64,000 bases of DNA, taken from Paraburkholderia bryophila (GTDB lineage: Bacteria > Pseudomonadota > Gammaproteobacteria > Burkholderiales > Burkholderiaceae). The translations under genes were made by a program, and so were the position numbers. A model generated the notes under the pieces. That model was not told the DNA's origin. It worked only from the letters and a program-made list of their open reading frames with translations, and searched no databases. Shown here piece by piece: positions 8,650-17,350 of the stretch (positions are counted from its first letter, which is position 1; each line of letters begins with the position of its first letter). Location: positions 3,090,001-3,154,000 of the forward strand of contig NZ_JACCAS010000002.1 in the NCBI RefSeq assembly GCF_013409255.1. Direction: 5' to 3'.

Positions 8650-9321
8650 ATGAGCATTCTCGTCATTGAAGACGATCCGAAAACCGGCGACTACCTGAAG
8701 AAGGGTTTGCGCGAGAGCGGCTATGCGGTCGATCTCGCCCGCACCGGCACGGACGGCCTGCACATGGCGCTCGAACAGACGTATGAGCTGGTGGTGCTGG
8801 ACGTGATGCTGCCGGGCATCGACGGTTGGGAAATCATGCGCACGCTGCGGGCGCGGCGCGATCTGCCGGTGATCTTCCTGACCGCGCGCGACCATGTCAG
8901 CGATCGTATTCGCGGTCTCGAACTCGGCGCGGACGACTACCTGGTCAAGCCGTTTTCGTTCACCGAACTCGTGCTGCGCATTCGCACGCTGCTGCGGCGC
9001 GGCGTGATCCGCGAGAGCGACGTGTTCGAGATCGCCGACCTCAAGCTCGACGTGCTGCGTCGCAAGGTGACGCGCGAAGGCGTGGAGATTGCGCTGACCA
9101 ATAAGGAATTCATGCTGTTGCACCTGCTGGTGCGGCGTCAGGGCGAAGCGCTGTCGCGCACGCAGATCGCCTCTGAAGTGTGGGATATGAATTTCGACAG
9201 CGATACGAATGTGGTGGACGTAGCCATCAAACGGCTGCGCGCCAAGGTCGATCACCCGTTCGAAAAGAAGCTGATCCACACGGTGCGCAGCATCGGCTAC
9301 ACGTTCGGCGACGGCTCATGA
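8650..9321 (+). CDS. OmpR-family response regulator
   Basis: 223 residues. Receiver domain with acidic pocket EDD (residues 7-9), phospho-acceptor D51 in VVLDVMLPG, and conserved Lys in [12 protein letters not shown]-terminal winged helix follows from about residue 125 ([30 protein letters not shown]). It resembles the CopR/CusR/IrlR branch. Start chosen at 8650 (MSILVIEDD); an ORF extension of 15 codons adds nothing conserved. The stop overlaps the start of the histidine kinase by four bases. The divergent molybdoprotein module is a likely target. E. coli has the same pairing: HprRS (YedWV) beside MsrPQ (YedYZ). Confidence 0.93.
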   Translation: MSILVIEDDPKTGDYLKKGLRESGYAVDLARTGTDGLHMALEQTYELVVLDVMLPGIDGWEIMRTLRARRDLPVIFLTARDHVSDRIRGLELGADDYLVKPFSFTELVLRIRTLLRRGVIRESDVFEIADLKLDVLRRKVTREGVEIALTNKEFMLLHLLVRRQGEALSRTQIASEVWDMNFDSDTNVVDVAIKRLRAKVDHPFEKKLIHTVRSIGYTFGDGS

Positions 9322-10718
9322 ACTGGTGGGCCGAGCGTTCGCTGACGGCGCGCACCACGGTGCTGTTCGCATCGATTGCCTGCGTGGTGATCGGCACGCT
9401 CGGCGCGTATTTCTATCACTCCGCCGAAGTATCGCTGGAGCGCCGCGCCGACGTCGTGCTGACCGGTCGTGTCGAGCACTTCAGCCGGATCGTTCAGGAT
9501 ATGTATTCCGTCAGCGAATTGAAGGAGCGCCCGCTGCTGTTCGAAACCATGTTGGGCGGAGAGGCGGACGTGCTGCTGTTTCGCCGGCCCAACGAGACGC
9601 CGTTTATCGACGTCAATCCGGCCGGCATTGCGGTACCGCCGTTGCAGGCCGGCCCGGCGGGCCGCCTGCCGACCTTCGCCGAGATTCGCCGCACCGTGCT
9701 GGCGGACGGCGTGCCGGTGCATTGGGCGATCGCAACGGCCAAGGCGCGCGAGGACGGCGCCGAAGTCGAAGTGATCGCCGCGCATCCGATGACCCAGGAA
9801 GTGCGCATGCTCGCAGCGTATCGCAACCGCATCCTGCTGGCCACGCTGTGCGGCATGCTCGCCGCCACGCTGCTCGCTTACTGCGTATTGCGCCGCGCGT
9901 TGCGGCCGGTGCGCGAGATCGCCACGCGCGCCGCGCAGATCAGTCCGGCGAGCCTCGCGGTGCGACTCGACAGCGAAGCCGCGCCGGTCGAGTTGCGCCA
10001 ACTCACGCACGCGTTCAACGCCATGCTCGACCGTCTCGCGGACGGATATCAGCGGTTGTCGCAGTTTTCCGCCGATCTGGCGCATGAGATCCGCACGCCG
10101 ATCGGCGCGCTGATCGGCCAGACCCAGGTCACGCTCGCGAAACCCCGCGAGCCCGACGAGTATCAGCAGGTGCTCGAATCGAATCTGGAAGAGCTGGACC
10201 GCCTCAGCCACATTGCCGAGAACATCCTGTTTCTGGCGCACGCGGATCATGCGGCGTTGTCGGTCGATCGGGAAACGGTCGACCTGCGCGAGGAACTCGT
10301 CCGAATCGCGGACTATTTCGAAGGTCTCGCCGACGAGCGCGGCATGCGCTTCACGATCGAGGCGACCGGATCGGTCTCCGCCGATCCGATGCTATGCCGT
10401 CGCGCGATCAACAATCTGGTCGTGAATGCGGTGAGATATGGGGCGCCCAACACGGTGGTGCGGTTAAGCGGCGCGAACGACGAAACGGGCGCGACCGTAG
10501 TGGTGGAGAACGACGGTGCGCCGATTCCGGACGATCAGTTGCACCGGCTGTTCGACCGTTTCTACCGGGCGGATGCGGCGCGCAGCGAATTCACCGAATC
10601 GAGCGGGCTGGGGCTCGCCATCGTCAAGGCGATCATGCATCTGCATGGCGGCGCCGTGCAGGCGGCCTGTCCGGCGCCCGGCGTGGTGCGCTTCGAATTG
10701 CGCTTTCCGCGTGCCTGA
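9318..10718 (+). CDS. CusS/HprS-like membrane histidine kinase
   Basis: 466 residues, start ATG 9318 inside the regulator's stop codon (translational coupling). Order: TM1 (about 11-33), a periplasmic sensor of about 135 residues, TM2 (about 171-192), HAMP, H-box [14 protein letters not shown] with phospho-His H256, then the ATPase domain with N-box [12 protein letters not shown] and G-box [11 protein letters not shown]. The architecture is that of heavy-metal/oxidant sensors (CusS, YedV/HprS). It phosphorylates the upstream-encoded regulator. In the periplasmic part I see no Cys and only a few Met residues. The signal may be metal, hypochlorous acid or peroxide by analogy; the sequence does not settle it. 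Confidence 0.92.
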   Translation: MNWWAERSLTARTTVLFASIACVVIGTLGAYFYHSAEVSLERRADVVLTGRVEHFSRIVQDMYSVSELKERPLLFETMLGGEADVLLFRRPNETPFIDVNPAGIAVPPLQAGPAGRLPTFAEIRRTVLADGVPVHWAIATAKAREDGAEVEVIAAHPMTQEVRMLAAYRNRILLATLCGMLAATLLAYCVLRRALRPVREIATRAAQISPASLAVRLDSEAAPVELRQLTHAFNAMLDRLADGYQRLSQFSADLAHEIRTPIGALIGQTQVTLAKPREPDEYQQVLESNLEELDRLSHIAENILFLAHADHAALSVDRETVDLREELVRIADYFEGLADERGMRFTIEATGSVSADPMLCRRAINNLVVNAVRYGAPNTVVRLSGANDETGATVVVENDGAPIPDDQLHRLFDRFYRADAARSEFTESSGLGLAIVKAIMHLHGGAVQAACPAPGVVRFELRFPRA

Positions 10719-10885
10719 TCGCGAACGGGCCAACGCGCGAACGGGAGAGCGGGAGAGCGAACGCGCGCGCGTAATTCAGCACATGACGGGTAACGTCGAT
10801 ACCGGGATGATTGCGCAACTGGTTACCGCTTTCCGCTCTCGATACGATGGTGTGGCCCATTCCCCCACTATCCGGAGAGAACACC

Positions 10886-11209
10886 ATGAAGCGGTTCCAC
10901 ATAGCCCTTGCGGTCGCCGACCTTGACGCCTCGATTGCCGACTACAGTCTGCGTCTCGGGCAAGCGCCCACCGCCGTGGTGTCCGGTCAGTACGCAATGT
11001 GGCGCACCGATCTGCTCAACTTCTCGATCAACCTGACGCCGGAAAAAGCAGGTCAATTGCGCCACATCGGCTTTGAGGACGACGCGGCCGAGGGCTTCAC
11101 GAAGAGCGTCGATGTGAACGGCCTCGAATGGGAGCACTTTTCGGCGCAGGAACAGGATCGGCGTATCGAGAGTACTTACGGCCACGCGGTCCGCGCGGAG
11201 CGAGGCTGA
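10886..11209 (+). CDS. Small glyoxalase/VOC-fold protein
   Basis: 107-residue protein with the beta-alpha-beta opening of the vicinal-oxygen-chelate fold (FHIALAVADLDASIADYSLRL) and a possible second metal-site strand, RHIGFEDDA. Start ATG 10886, preceded by CGGAGAGA. It is half the length of two-module glyoxalases, so a dimer would form the site. Possible metal ligands are His5, His54 and Glu90. Substrate unknown. It ends 58 bp from the convergent luxI gene; there is no obvious operon partner. Confidence 0.75.
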   Translation: MKRFHIALAVADLDASIADYSLRLGQAPTAVVSGQYAMWRTDLLNFSINLTPEKAGQLRHIGFEDDAAEGFTKSVDVNGLEWEHFSAQEQDRRIESTYGHAVRAERG

Positions 11210-11267
11210 GGCGTGCGGTATCGCGTTGGCCAAGTTCCAGGTCGTTCATCGCGTTGTGTTGAGAGGA

Positions 11268-11846
11268 TCAGGCCGATCGATCGCACAGCAGCGTCAATCC
11301 GGCCCGGTCCACATCGAGAGAAAATGCCGCCAGACGATCTCCGCGCGCCGGGGCCACTGGGCCCATGGCGCGCAGCTCCAACCCTAGCCGGCGGTAGAGC
11401 CGCGTCATACTGACCGGGGCGACGCCGATCAGGCGTTGGATTTCCAGACATATCGCGTATTGAAAAACGATCCGCAGGAGTTGACGCATTCGCTGCAGGT
11501 CGATCGCCACGTTGTCGTGCAACGTGGTGAACCGTGACATTTCCCATATGCGAGGATCGCCGGCCAGCGGTTCGGACATCAGATCGGGAAACACTTCAGC
11601 CAGCAGATAAGGCCGCGTGGTGGGCAGCAGGCGTGTGTAGCCGCAGATCTGCCGGGTTTCGGTGTACCCAATGACATGGGTGGTGTCGTTCCGGTCGAAT
11701 TCGTCCCACTCTTCCGTACCCGGTTTTCCGGCCGACGGTAAATCCCACTTCATGTGCTCGACGAATACCGCACGCCGATACCGGCCAAGCTGCCGTCTGG
11801 CGACGGGGCTCAGATTGTCCATCGTGACGATCGCAATTTCCTCCAT
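11268..11846 (-). CDS. LuxI-family N-acyl-homoserine lactone synthase
   Basis: 192 residues. Makes an acyl-homoserine lactone signal from S-adenosylmethionine and an acyl-ACP. The invariant residues of the family are visible: R24/R25, F28, W34 (HMKWDLP), D48 and D51 (DEFD), R72 (GYTRLLPTTRP), F86, E102 and R105 (IWEMSRFT). It lies 9 bp downstream of the LuxR gene on the same strand, so the two are almost certainly co-transcribed. Acyl chain length cannot be read from sequence. Regulation is expected through the upstream-encoded LuxR. Confidence 0.95.
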   Translation of the reverse strand: MEEIAIVTMDNLSPVARRQLGRYRRAVFVEHMKWDLPSAGKPGTEEWDEFDRNDTTHVIGYTETRQICGYTRLLPTTRPYLLAEVFPDLMSEPLAGDPRIWEMSRFTTLHDNVAIDLQRMRQLLRIVFQYAICLEIQRLIGVAPVSMTRLYRRLGLELRAMGPVAPARGDRLAAFSLDVDRAGLTLLCDRSA

Positions 11847-11855
11847 GTCCGCTCT

Positions 11856-12578
11856 CTAAAGATAACCGCAGGCAATCGCATAAGCGGCGGCCGCGACCTT
11901 GGATGACGCGTTGAGTTTTCTCATGCAGTTCTTCAGGTGAAAGTTCACGGTATCGGCCGAGATGTCGAGCGCGTTGGAGATGCTTTTGGCGGACCCGCCG
12001 TCGGCGGTCCAGCGAAGGATTTCAATTTCACGCCGGGTGAGGTTGATTTCGGTTGTGTCGTCCCGCTGTCTGTCGGCAATGGTGCCGACACACGTCATCG
12101 ACAAATGGCTGAGTGCGGCAAGGTACGGCCGCAGCGTTTCTATCTCGTGGCAACCGAGAGCCGGGTAATCGCGCGCGAGGGAGAAGACGCCGCACCGTCC
12201 CCGCGCGTCCCAGCAAGGCTGGGAGATGCCGACTCGCAGTCCCGCGGAGCGGGCTTCGTCCCATAAGGGTTTGGCGTCGCTGAACAGGTCGTCGTTCCAG
12301 ACGGTGGGCGTCAGGTCCCTGACGTCGAGTCTCGCGATCGGATCGATCTCCAGATAGTGCTGATCGAGGTAGCGCGACACCCACGGCGCGGGATAGGAGC
12401 TCTTGATCACGACGTTCCTGAAATGAAAAGGAGGGCGATTGTGGTAGCCGAACGCGCAATACGCAAACCCGAGGTTTTGTGAGGCACGCGACAGCACGGT
12501 GAGCGCGTGGTCGATCTGCTCGCAGTTCTGCAGTTTGAAGAAGAGATCGTTCCACCATCCGGAGGGGTCAGGGCACAT
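11856..12578 (-). CDS. LuxR-family quorum-sensing regulator
   Basis: 240 residues from ATG 12578, six bases after GGAG; the TTG six codons upstream (12596) has no such site. The autoinducer-binding domain shows the classical signature residues W66, Y70, D79-P80 and W94 (SYPAPWVSRY, EIDPIARLD, PTVWNDD). The C-terminal GerE-type helix-turn-helix begins about residue 175 (LTRREIEILRWTADGGSAKS). It binds the lactone made by the adjacent LuxI and acts at lux-box-type sites. Divergent from the ATP-grasp/MFS pair across a 402-bp control region, so those genes are natural targets. Confidence 0.95.
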   Translation of the reverse strand: MCPDPSGWWNDLFFKLQNCEQIDHALTVLSRASQNLGFAYCAFGYHNRPPFHFRNVVIKSSYPAPWVSRYLDQHYLEIDPIARLDVRDLTPTVWNDDLFSDAKPLWDEARSAGLRVGISQPCWDARGRCGVFSLARDYPALGCHEIETLRPYLAALSHLSMTCVGTIADRQRDDTTEINLTRREIEILRWTADGGSAKSISNALDISADTVNFHLKNCMRKLNASSKVAAAAYAIACGYL

Positions 12579-12674
12579 CGCTAGCTCCGCTTTCAAATGT
12601 GTTTACAGACAGAACGCATGAGAATTAGTTCGGACTCTTGACTGGAGAACGTGACATGAAGCCGACTGGCGCTA

Positions 12675-12702
12675 ACGATTCGCATGCACGATTGCGCATC
12701 GT
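12675..12702. promoter_or_regulatory. Imperfect inverted repeat in the luxR / ATP-grasp divergent region
   Basis: Arms ACGATTCGCA (12675-12684) and TGCGCATCGT (12693-12702) match in nine of ten positions across an eight-base spacer. The element lies 97 bp upstream of luxR and 279 bp upstream of the ATP-grasp gene. It could be a regulator-binding site or a transcript hairpin. It does not follow the usual 18-20 bp lux-box layout exactly. The 402-bp region 12579-12980 contains no gene. Confidence 0.4.
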
Positions 12703-12843
12703 AAAGGCGAATAGGGGTTGTCGGACAAAGCGGCGTTTCCTGCCTATTTCTGGAGCGCGACATAAGGGCGCGCTCGCGCGCGGCATGGTGAATTAAAGAA
12801 CCGGAATTTTCGGCGGCAGCCACAGCCGATTCTGCGATCGACC

Positions 12844-12859
12844 CTACCAGAGATGGGAG
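12844..12859. promoter_or_regulatory. Candidate lux-box-like site (CT-N12-AG)
   Basis: CTACCAGAGATGGGAG fits the minimal CT-N12-AG spacing of LasR/LuxR-type boxes, with five of eight half-site positions symmetric. It sits 122 bp upstream of the ATP-grasp start and 266 bp upstream of luxR. A minimal pattern like this arises by chance easily, so support is weak. Confidence 0.3.
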
Positions 12860-12980
12860 CTTTCTCAGGAGCAGGTTCATGTAATTGTTTATGCAAGCAG
12901 ATCGGTCGGGACGGGTTGTCATCCGCGCGCCGATGTCGTTGTCCTGGATATCTGGCGCATTTCAAACAAAGGAGTCTGCA

Positions 12981-14318
12981 ATGCTTGAATCGTTCTCAGG
13001 AAATAGCGATTTTCCTGTTTTTGATCCCGAGAAAGACTGGATCACGCTGGGACGGGATCAATCGAAGGCTGAACTGAATCGGGCCTATGCCTACGTACAG
13101 GAACGCGCGAGCGAGGACCAGTTGTCGATGAGCTTCGAAGGTAATCAGTCGCGTGCTTATCCGGTCATGCCGGGGTTTTGCTCGCTTCACGCCGCGGCAG
13201 AAGAAATTCTGTCGGCGCAGATAAAAACGGTGTTCGACGCATTGCAGAAGATCGTCGCGACGTACCGGACCGACAAGAATCTCCAGCACTTTCTCGACAT
13301 TCCGAAGCCGCTGAACCGCTGGATAAAGGAAGACGCGCAGCCGTCGAACAACCGGATCGATCTGTGCCGTTTCGATCTGATGGGGCGCAGCCTGGCGCAG
13401 TTGAAAATCATCGAATTCAATGCGAACGCGCCGGGCGGCATCGTGTACGCCGGCATGATCAACCGCTATTGGCGGCAGGCGCCGTGGTCCGCGGAGTTGA
13501 TCGAATCGTGGGGCGGCGCCCCGTCGGTCTTCGAACGGGAAGATTGGGTCGTCAACTGGCTTTTGGCGCTGGCCGACGCGCGCGGCATGGAAGCGATCGA
13601 AGGTATCGCGCTGCTGCATCCCGCGGGCGGCAATATGCTTGAATTGCCCCACCTGAAGAAGCGGCTGGAGGCACGCGGCCTGCGCGCCGCCATGCTGAGC
13701 CCGGAACAACTGTTCGAGGACGCGAACTCCTCGTTTCGACTTGGCTACCTGAAATACGGCGTACAGCGGACTCTTCAGGACATCGGGCAATGGGACCGCT
13801 TTTGCCGAAGCGTCGTGGAAGGGCGTCTGGTGATCCCATCGTCGCTGGCGGGGCGCTGGATCGGCGACAACAAACTCTGTATCGCCGTCATGTCGGACCC
13901 ACGCTTCGCCTATCTGTTCGACGACGCCGAGCGCGCGGCGATTCATGCGCTCGTGCCGCTGAGCCGCAAGCTCGGCGACGGCGTCAGCCGCGCGGACCTG
14001 CTCAACAATCAAGACGACTTCGTCATCAAGCATCCGTACGGCACGCGCGGCGCGGCGGTGCACGTCGGGCGCGACTACGACGCGGCCACGTGGACGGACC
14101 TGATCATGCAAACGTCTTCTTCGGGCTACGTCGTGCAGCGCTACGTCGACTCGGAATGCGAGGTCGAAGGCGAGACGTGCTTCCGGGATCTCGTGGTGAC
14201 GATTGCCAGCGGCGACATTGCCGGCTATGGATCGCGCGTCAGCCGGGCGCGCAAAGTCAACATCGCGCAGGAGGGCCGCAAGATGGCGGTGCTGAGTTCG
14301 CTGCGCGCCACGCGCTGA
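12981..14318 (+). CDS. Circularly permuted ATP-grasp ligase (glutathionylspermidine-synthase-like)
   Basis: 445 residues, ATG 12981 after a good GGAG. It resembles the preATP-grasp/glutathionylspermidine-synthase fold. Features are IDLCRFDLMGRSLAQ and KIIEFNANAPGG (metal/phosphate-binding acidic and Asn residues), a Lys/Gly-rich nucleotide loop FVIKHPYGTRGAAVHVG, and a C-terminal CFRDLVVTIASGDIAGYGSR. Such enzymes join a carboxylate to an amine using ATP. No amidase domain of the Gsp type is present, so this is a ligase only. It is followed 9 bp later by an MFS exporter and divergent from luxRI. A quorum-controlled small amide or peptide exported by the partner is the inference. Substrates are unknown. 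Confidence 0.72.
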   Translation: MLESFSGNSDFPVFDPEKDWITLGRDQSKAELNRAYAYVQERASEDQLSMSFEGNQSRAYPVMPGFCSLHAAAEEILSAQIKTVFDALQKIVATYRTDKNLQHFLDIPKPLNRWIKEDAQPSNNRIDLCRFDLMGRSLAQLKIIEFNANAPGGIVYAGMINRYWRQAPWSAELIESWGGAPSVFEREDWVVNWLLALADARGMEAIEGIALLHPAGGNMLELPHLKKRLEARGLRAAMLSPEQLFEDANSSFRLGYLKYGVQRTLQDIGQWDRFCRSVVEGRLVIPSSLAGRWIGDNKLCIAVMSDPRFAYLFDDAERAAIHALVPLSRKLGDGVSRADLLNNQDDFVIKHPYGTRGAAVHVGRDYDAATWTDLIMQTSSSGYVVQRYVDSECEVEGETCFRDLVVTIASGDIAGYGSRVSRARKVNIAQEGRKMAVLSSLRATR

Positions 14319-14327
14319 TCCGGGCGA

Positions 14328-15584
14328 GTGGGACTTTTTCCGTCACGCTGGCTCACGCGGCAGGGCAAGCGCTTCGACGCGCTTGCCTGCCGGGACTTCC
14401 GGCGCTTTACGTGCGGCAACGGCGTGTCGCTGATCGGAACATGGTTGCAGCGGGTCGGCGCGGGCTGGCTGGCGTGGGAGGTCAGCCATTCGAGCGTCTG
14501 GCTCGGTATCGTGGCGTTTGCCGATCTGTTCCCCACGCTACTGTTCGCGCCGCTCGCGGGGGTGATGGCGGACCGCTGCGACCGGCGCAAGGTCGTGCTT
14601 TACTGCCAATGCGTCGCGATGGCCATGGCCCTCCTGCAGAGCGGTCTGTTGCTAGGCGGTGTCCAGTCGCTCGCCTGGTTGCTGGTGACGACGTCGATCT
14701 CGGGGACCGCGAATGCGTTGTGCCAGCCCGCGCGGATGGCCTGGGTATCGAGCCTCGTGCCGAAGCCGCAGCTTGCGTCGGCGGTGGCGATCAATTCGCT
14801 GTGCTTCAATCTCGCGCGTTTCGCCGGACCTGCGGTCGCGGGCGCCATGCTGCTCGAGTTCGGCACGGCGGCGCTGTTTGGGTTGAATGCGCTCAGCTAC
14901 GCTGTCTTCATCGTCGTGCTGATGCGCATGCCGGCTGCGCCGATGCCTGCCGCCATGGCGCCTTCCGCCCGGTGGTTCGGCGACGCATTGGACGGCTTTC
15001 GCTACCTCGCGTCGGTCGCGTATTTAAGGGGTGTTTTCGTGATCACGGCGGCGTCGGCCGTGTGCATTCGCGGCATTCCGGAGCTGGCGCCGGCCATTAG
15101 CGAACAACTGCTGCGGCAGGGGCCGCGTGGCTTCGCGTCGCTGGTTGCCGCGGCGGGCGCCGGGGCGCTAGCGGGCGGCGTGTGGTTCTGCGGCCGCGAC
15201 GGCGCGCGATGCGTGGCGACCCTGATCGGGCGCCACGTGCTGGCGGCGTCGCTCTGCGCGTTGGCATTGGCGCTGACGCGCGATTTCCGGCTCGCGTTAG
15301 CGCTTTTCTTCGCGATGGGCTTTTCGGTCGTCGTGACCGGCATCGGCGCGCAGACGTTGATTCACCAGTCGGTGCCGGAGCACCTGCGCGGGCGCGTGCT
15401 GGGATCGTATGGGGTGATTTTTCGCGGTGGACCGGCGTTGAGCGCGTTGTGGCTCGGGGCGGCTGCACCGCTTGGCGGACTGCGCGTGGCGCTGGGAGTC
15501 GGCGGCTTGCTGTGTGTGGCGGTCTGTTTCATGGCGAGCGTCCGGGTTCGACGGGCGGTTCGCCGCCTGGCGCGGTCGCGCTGA
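14328..15584 (+). CDS. MFS exporter (EntS/MFS_3-like)
   Basis: 418-residue major facilitator with about 12 membrane helices. Features are the loop 2-3 motif GVMADRCDRRKVV, QPARMAWVSSLVP typical of the EntS/MFS_3 drug and siderophore exporter branch, and the C-terminal half repeat VPEHLRGRVLGSYG. The GTG start at 14328 lies nine bases after the ATP-grasp stop, so the two are translationally linked; no strong ribosome-binding site is seen, as expected for coupling. Likely effluxes the product of the ligase, or protects against it. It converges on the diguanylate cyclase gene 23 bp downstream. Confidence 0.85.
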   Translation: MGLFPSRWLTRQGKRFDALACRDFRRFTCGNGVSLIGTWLQRVGAGWLAWEVSHSSVWLGIVAFADLFPTLLFAPLAGVMADRCDRRKVVLYCQCVAMAMALLQSGLLLGGVQSLAWLLVTTSISGTANALCQPARMAWVSSLVPKPQLASAVAINSLCFNLARFAGPAVAGAMLLEFGTAALFGLNALSYAVFIVVLMRMPAAPMPAAMAPSARWFGDALDGFRYLASVAYLRGVFVITAASAVCIRGIPELAPAISEQLLRQGPRGFASLVAAAGAGALAGGVWFCGRDGARCVATLIGRHVLAASLCALALALTRDFRLALALFFAMGFSVVVTGIGAQTLIHQSVPEHLRGRVLGSYGVIFRGGPALSALWLGAAAPLGGLRVALGVGGLLCVAVCFMASVRVRRAVRRLARSR

Positions 15585-15607
15585 ACGCGCCATCGCGCCA
15601 CCCTGCG

Positions 15608-17137
15608 TCACTCGCCCAGCGTTCCCGCTTCCTGCTGGTTCTGGTAATGCGCGCGTTTTTCCTCGTACATCAGCAGATCCGCGCGCTGCACGCCCGCTTC
15701 GAGCCGGTCGCCCCGCTGGCAGGTCGCGGCGCCCATCGAAAAGCTCAGCGGCGCGCCGGGATAAAACTGGTTGTTCATCTCCACCAGTTGGCGGATCGCC
15801 TCGACCATCGCCGCGCCGCCGCGTTCGTCGGTGTCCGGCATCAGCACCGCGAATTCGTCGCCGCCAATTCGCGCGGCGTGAAACGGTATATCCATCGCCT
15901 TGGCGAGCACTTCGCCGGCGCGCCGCAACAGCGCGTCGCCGGCGGCATGGCCGAGCTGGTCGTTGACGCGTTTGAGGCCGTTCAGGTCGGCCATGATGAT
16001 GGTCACCGGCCACGGACCTTTACGCTCCAACCGGTTCAACTCGTCGACATAGAACGAACGGTTGCGCAGCTTGGTCAGCACGTCGTGCTTGCCGAGGAAT
16101 TCCAGGTAGGCTTCGGCCTTCTTGCGCGCCGTGATGTCGGTCAGCGCCACCAGCACCAGATCCCAGTTTTTCTCGTGTCCCGGCAGCACGGAGAATTGCA
16201 GATGCACATGCACCTCGCTGCCGTCGAGCGAATAGTTGAGCACCTCGCGCTGCTGGAATAGCTTGTTGTCCCACAGGTCGATCAACTGCTCGCGGAAATG
16301 CGGCCGCATGTCGTCGCGGAATACGTCGGCGAGACGCGCCAGCAGCGTGGGTTTGTCTTTCGCGGCGAACATGTCGAGCGTGTGCTGGTTCACGTCGAGC
16401 ACATGGATTTCCTGCATGCAGCGCTCGACGAACTCGGGGTGCACGTCGGTGAACACGCGAAAATCGCTGATGCCGGCCGCCCGCGCGTCGTCGAGCAGGC
16501 GTTTGACCGCGCTGAAGTCCTCCACCCACAGCGACACCGGCGAATGCTCGAACAGCCCGCGCACGTATTGTTCGGCGAGCGTCATGCGATGCCGGGCGCC
16601 TTCCAGTTCCGTGATGTCCTCGACCGACACCAGCACGCGGTCCCAATTCGCTTCGTGGCCCGGCAGCACGGCGCCCTTGAGCAGCACGTCGAGACGGCGG
16701 CCGCCGAGCGTGTAGTTGACCGTGTGGCTCGTGAATTGCGAATGCCCCGCCCACAACTGGCACAGCTCTTCGAGATGGGTCTTGAGCATGTCGTCGCGGA
16801 ACACCGCGGCGAGATTGCTGGTGAGCGCGTCGAAATCGGCGGCTTCGAACTGCGTCAGCGTCTTCTGATTGACCTTGATCACGCGGATGCTGTGCGCGCA
16901 GTCGGCGACCCGGCTCGGGTCCGCGGCGAAATGCGCGCGCAGATCCGTGACGCCTTCGGCTCGCCACGCGTCGAACAGCGCGCGCACGCCGCTGAAGTCT
17001 TCGAGCCAGAGCGAGACCGGCGCGAGTTCGAACATTTCGGAATCGTCGCCCGATGCCGCGCGGGGCGTTGCTTCGGGGCGGCTGATTTGCCGGGCGGCGG
17101 AGGCGGAGGCGGGGTCGTGCGGGAGCATATCCAGCAT
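15608..17137 (-). CDS. Double-PAS diguanylate cyclase (GGDEF)
   Basis: 509-residue cytosolic signalling protein that would make cyclic di-GMP. Two tandem PAS-type units are clear duplicates of each other (APVSLWLEDFSGVRALF and SPVSLWVEDFSAVKRLL; each ends in a GHExNWDxVLV-type strand). A GGDEF domain follows with intact motif GGDEF at 425-429 and FSMGAATC afterwards. The usual inhibitory RxxD site five residues before the motif is absent; K-A-M-D lies farther away. There are no membrane helices. The start at 17137 is uncertain because the ribosome-binding site is weak. No partner genes; the neighbours are convergent or divergent. Confidence 0.88.
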   Translation of the reverse strand: MLDMLPHDPASASAARQISRPEATPRAASGDDSEMFELAPVSLWLEDFSGVRALFDAWRAEGVTDLRAHFAADPSRVADCAHSIRVIKVNQKTLTQFEAADFDALTSNLAAVFRDDMLKTHLEELCQLWAGHSQFTSHTVNYTLGGRRLDVLLKGAVLPGHEANWDRVLVSVEDITELEGARHRMTLAEQYVRGLFEHSPVSLWVEDFSAVKRLLDDARAAGISDFRVFTDVHPEFVERCMQEIHVLDVNQHTLDMFAAKDKPTLLARLADVFRDDMRPHFREQLIDLWDNKLFQQREVLNYSLDGSEVHVHLQFSVLPGHEKNWDLVLVALTDITARKKAEAYLEFLGKHDVLTKLRNRSFYVDELNRLERKGPWPVTIIMADLNGLKRVNDQLGHAAGDALLRRAGEVLAKAMDIPFHAARIGGDEFAVLMPDTDERGGAAMVEAIRQLVEMNNQFYPGAPLSFSMGAATCQRGDRLEAGVQRADLLMYEEKRAHYQNQQEAGTLGE

Positions 17138-17350
17138 GGGATTCTCGGGGGCGGAGTAGCCGCTATTCTAAGACGGATAGGCATCGGGTAAAACAAACAC
17201 GTAGGCGGCATCGATTTTGCGCAGCCTGATCGCCAGCCCAGCGGGGCGGACCGTCTTCAGGCGCCGGCGCTTGCCTGCGCGTCTTTTAGCGCCTTGCTAC
17301 ACTGATCCGCTGTCGATTCCGTCCGCCAACCCGGTTAAAAACGTCCTGTC

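Noticed and set aside
11210..11267. Terminator between VOC-fold gene and luxI
   Set aside because: No stable hairpin with T tract found in the 58-bp gap.
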